From Candidatus Aminicenantes bacterium UBA4820 (GTDB lineage Bacteria; Acidobacteriota; UBA4820), in the NCBI GenBank assembly GCA_002402325.1, contig DHFQ01000106.1:11147-19842 (forward strand): a stretch of 8,696 bases of DNA, written 5' to 3'. Below the pieces are notes generated by a model, which saw only the letters and a list, made by a program, of their open reading frames with translations, did no database searches and was not told the origin of the DNA. The translations under genes were made by a program, and so were the position numbers. Of the stretch, positions 6,192-8,696 are shown in pieces (position 1 is the stretch's first letter; every line of letters starts with the position of its first letter).

Positions 6192-8187
6192 CTTTTCTTA
6201 TAGGAAGATAGATATTGAATGTTGTCCCCTTTCCCAATGTGCTATCAACCGTTATCTTTCCCTTGTGCCCTTCTATTATTCCATAAGCAATTGAAAGTCC
6301 CAATCCGGTTCCATTCTTTTTGGTAGTTACGAACGGTTCGAAGAGTTTATCCTTCACCTTTTCATCTATTCCCTGTCCTGTATCTGAAAAAGAGAGATGT
6401 ATCATACTATCTTCCATTACCCTGCTTGAAATTTTAAATTCACCTCCGTCTGGCATAGCATCCGCTGCATTCAAAACGATGTTGAGTATTACCTGCCTTA
6501 TCTGGTCTTTATCAGCCATTATTTCCGGTAAATTCTCCTGAAGATTAAGGACAATTTTTATATTTCTGAAATTAGCCTGATTCCTTACAAGGGTAATTAC
6601 ATCTTCAATTACCTGATTTAGTGAAAGAAGTTGCTTTTGTGGTGGTGACTGTCTTGCAAAATCCAAAAGCCCTTTTACAATTTTCCTGCATCTCAAAGTT
6701 TCTTCAACGATCACCTTTAAATCTGCCTTATTTGGATCGCCCTCTTTTAAATCATCATACATCAAACTTGCATTTGTAAGAATTCCTGTCAGAGGATTGT
6801 TTATTTCGTGAGCAACACCCGCGGCGAGTCTTCCGATTCCAGCCATCTTTTCAGCCTGAATCAACTGATCCTGCATATTCTTCAAAATCTTTGTTCTCTC
6901 TTCAACCTTTTCTTCAAGAACTTCAGTCCATGTTTTTAAGGCAATGTGAGAATCTCTTAACTCTCTAACCATAACCTCAAAATTGGAGGCAAGAACACCA
7001 ATTTCATCACTGGTAGGAGGCAAATCGACTTTGACATCATAGTTACCCTTTCCAAGCTGTTCCGCCGCCTTTGACAAAATTACAATTGGTTTTGAAATCC
7101 TATTTGAAACTTTGAAGGAATATATTCCAACAAAAAAGACGGAAAGGAGGGCAAAAGATAAAAGTATTTGCAAACTTCTCATCAAGTTATCTTTATAGGG
7201 TCTTTCAAGTATACCCACATAGAGAATTCCAATCGTTTTATCTTTTATATCCTTTATAGGTTCGTATGCTGTCAAATACCAATCCGTTACCACAAATGCC
7301 CTTCCCCTGAATGTTTGTTCCTTATCAAGAACCTGCTGTGCTACATCACTTGAAACCCTCGTTGATATTGCCCTCGTTCCATCCTCGTTCAAAACATTAG
7401 TTGAAATTCTCACATCTTTTTGAAATATTGTTACGGTTCCAAGCGGTTTGCCATTATAAAAATCTCTTAAAGGATCAAAAATAGTGTTTCTAATCCTGTC
7501 AACTATTTCAAAATTTCTATTTAAAAGAATTCCTCCATATAAAACCCCTACAAATTGTTTTTGAAGCGTGTAAACAGGGGCTGCACCACCTATGATCATT
7601 CCATCTTTTAAAAAGTTTTCATTACTTTGCCTCGCTTTCGGAGTTGGAATAATCTCCATCTCTGCCCTTTTTGAAAGTTCTTCTGATTCCATTTTTAATT
7701 CATCTGATGAAACTATTGCACATCCACTTATGGCCTCTCTTTTGTTTAAAACATATTGAACAAGAGGGTTGTTTTTGTATGAAAAATCTACCTTTCCTTT
7801 TCTTGTTGCGGAGTAGAAAACATTTCCATTTTTATCAATGAGGGTAAGAAAATCAAGTTTCTCATCGTTAATTATCATATACATTTCATCATTAAATTCT
7901 TCCTGCTTACCGCCAATTAAAGAAAGATAGATAACTTTCCTTGTAGCGTGAATTCTCAAAGCATCCTTGAGTTTTGTTTTGTATGAATTGAAAACCTCTT
8001 TTGTATATTCAAGGTCTGAATTGACTTTGCTTTGAGCCTCCTGATAGACACTTTTTTTTAATAGATAAACAGAAAAAAGGGAAATGAAGAGAGACGGAAT
8101 GAGTATGGCAAGAGAAAAGGTAAAAATAAGCCTGCCTCTTAAAGAGGATTTAAGCGTAGAAAGGATGATTTTTTTCTTTTGAGCCAC
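6181..8187 (-). CDS. Membrane sensor histidine kinase with Cache-type sensor domain
   Basis: A 668-residue transmembrane kinase, the probable partner of the NtrC-type regulator. Order: basic N terminus; transmembrane helix 1 (about 20-43); a large extracytoplasmic region (about 44-335) whose second half, with FQKDVRISTNV, AFVVTDWYLTAYEP and GILYVGI, resembles the Cache3-Cache2 fusion sensor family; transmembrane helix 2 (about 339-358); HAMP (about 359-412); coiled coil; HisKA with H460 in AAGVAHEINNPL; and HATPase_c with an N-box NIVLNAADAMPDGG, D602 in DTGQGI, and GTGLGLS. It has no receiver or PAS domain. The H-box resembles NtrB/HydH-type kinases that phosphorylate sigma-54 activators. 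Start is GTG with AGGAG 8 bases upstream; the preceding gene's TAG is only 3 bases away in the same frame, so no earlier start is possible. The ligand is unknown. Hydrogenase neighbours suggest a metabolite or redox cue, by inference. Confidence 0.95.
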   Translation of the reverse strand: MAQKKKIILSTLKSSLRGRLIFTFSLAILIPSLFISLFSVYLLKKSVYQEAQSKVNSDLEYTKEVFNSYKTKLKDALRIHATRKVIYLSLIGGKQEEFNDEMYMIINDEKLDFLTLIDKNGNVFYSATRKGKVDFSYKNNPLVQYVLNKREAISGCAIVSSDELKMESEELSKRAEMEIIPTPKARQSNENFLKDGMIIGGAAPVYTLQKQFVGVLYGGILLNRNFEIVDRIRNTIFDPLRDFYNGKPLGTVTIFQKDVRISTNVLNEDGTRAISTRVSSDVAQQVLDKEQTFRGRAFVVTDWYLTAYEPIKDIKDKTIGILYVGILERPYKDNLMRSLQILLSFALLSVFFVGIYSFKVSNRISKPIVILSKAAEQLGKGNYDVKVDLPPTSDEIGVLASNFEVMVRELRDSHIALKTWTEVLEEKVEERTKILKNMQDQLIQAEKMAGIGRLAAGVAHEINNPLTGILTNASLMYDDLKEGDPNKADLKVIVEETLRCRKIVKGLLDFARQSPPQKQLLSLNQVIEDVITLVRNQANFRNIKIVLNLQENLPEIMADKDQIRQVILNIVLNAADAMPDGGEFKISSRVMEDSMIHLSFSDTGQGIDEKVKDKLFEPFVTTKKNGTGLGLSIAYGIIEGHKGKITVDSTLGKGTTFNIYLPIRKDER

Positions 8188-8190
8188 TTT

Positions 8191-8652
8191 CTATTCTCCT
8201 AACCATTCATCTATAATTTCCTTAGCCTTATAATGAACTTTCTTTAGAGATAATTCTACCTCTTTTGTTAAATTTTCTGAAAGAAGGGTTGTATCTTTCA
8301 CCTGAACTCCAAGGATTTTAATCTCTTCTGGAATATTTAGTTGAAACCTTAAAGCAATTTGCAAAGCATACGGAACACCAACGGAGTGAGGAGACGGTGA
8401 TTTAATGGGTTTGATTTCCTTTGCATCCATTACAACAACCTCACCGTAGGGAAGGTCCTGTTCAATTGCATCTATTATGAGAACCTTCTTGTATCCAACA
8501 AGGAAGTCAATTAAACCTAACCCCGATTCGCAAACCTCTTTATAGTCAATTTTATCTTTAAAATCTTCTATTACAATCCTTCCCGCCTTTGGACCAACCC
8601 CATCATCACATAAAAATTCGTTTCCGATAGCAAGAAGAAGTATATCTTTTAT
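8191..8652 (-). CDS. [NiFe]-hydrogenase maturation endopeptidase, HycI/HyaD family
   Basis: This protease trims the C-terminal tail of the hydrogenase large subunit after nickel insertion. Counted from 8652 the product has 153 residues, normal for the family. It has the opening LLLAIGNEFLCDDGVG, IIDA and SPHSVG. Likely nickel-sensing ligands, by comparison with HybD Glu16/Asp62/His93, are D17, D61 and H89. The open frame begins after a TAA at 8665-8667 and contains no ATG, GTG or TTG before the conserved GNEFL motif; the first ATG (8430) would discard half the protein. The best start is ATA at 8652-8650, with AAGGGG (8664-8659) 6 bases upstream. It lies 2 bases after the stop of the preceding gene, so reinitiation may help. 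A misread ATG is the alternative. Its position directly after a probable large-subunit gene fits the family. It ends in TAG, 3 bases before the kinase GTG. Confidence 0.88.
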   Translation of the reverse strand: MKDILLLAIGNEFLCDDGVGPKAGRIVIEDFKDKIDYKEVCESGLGLIDFLVGYKKVLIIDAIEQDLPYGEVVVMDAKEIKPIKSPSPHSVGVPYALQIALRFQLNIPEEIKILGVQVKDTTLLSENLTKEVELSLKKVHYKAKEIIDEWLGE

Positions 8653-8654
8653 CT

Positions 8655-8696
8655 TTATCCCCTTTTATTTGTTATCTCCTTCACAACATTTCCTTG
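8655..8696 (-). CDS. C-terminal tail of a probable [NiFe]-hydrogenase large subunit (partial)
   Basis: On the - strand an open frame enters from the window edge and gives QGNVVKEITNKRG before TAA at 8657-8655. It uses a frame different from the maturation protease and stops 2 bases before the protease's proposed start. A charged tail of the form 'x-G-x-V-x-x-I' is common after the DPCxxCxxH motif in group 3-type large subunits, and the protease gene often follows the large-subunit gene. The diagnostic cysteine motif is outside the window, so identity rests on this short tail and on gene order. Confidence 0.5.
   Translation of the reverse strand, partial: QGNVVKEITNKRG

Overview
The window is AT-rich bacterial DNA with tightly packed genes. 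Arginine is mostly AGA/AGG and ATA is common for isoleucine. An NtrC-type activator and a textbook sigma-54 promoter show a bacterium that uses RpoN. The 3' end of a probable [NiFe]-hydrogenase operon points to hydrogen metabolism in an anaerobe, possibly thermophilic. I cannot assign a phylum.

Left half, + strand. After the last codons of an unidentified gene (1-57) comes a 213-bp intergenic region with two dyads, a good sigma-70-type promoter and a small leader hairpin. It precedes a two-gene unit: a flotillin-like SPFH membrane protein (271-1665), then, with no intervening base, a 774-residue protein (1666-3990). The latter joins a complete class I aspartate-type aminotransferase to a C-terminal half of about 380 residues that resembles PEP-carboxykinase/HPr-kinase-like P-loop proteins. 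Its nucleotide-binding motifs look degraded.

Right half, - strand, read from 8696 leftwards. The order is: the last 13 codons of a probable [NiFe]-hydrogenase large subunit; its maturation endopeptidase, which has no ATG/GTG/TTG start and probably begins at ATA; a membrane histidine kinase with a Cache-type sensor domain, HAMP, HisKA and HATPase; and an NtrC-family response regulator whose start overlaps the kinase. These genes are spaced like one operon. The regulator is followed by a near-perfect -24/-12 sigma-54 promoter that drives a separate gene for a membrane-anchored protein resembling glycine-cleavage H protein, in which the lipoyl-lysine position is not conserved. A 20-bp dyad lies about 94 bp upstream of the predicted start site, inside the regulator gene, where an enhancer site would be expected. 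The simplest reading is a hydrogenase-linked two-component system acting on an H-protein-like gene.

The two halves converge on a long hairpin at 4040-4071 that may terminate both transcripts. I saw no tRNA, rRNA, CRISPR array or insertion sequence.
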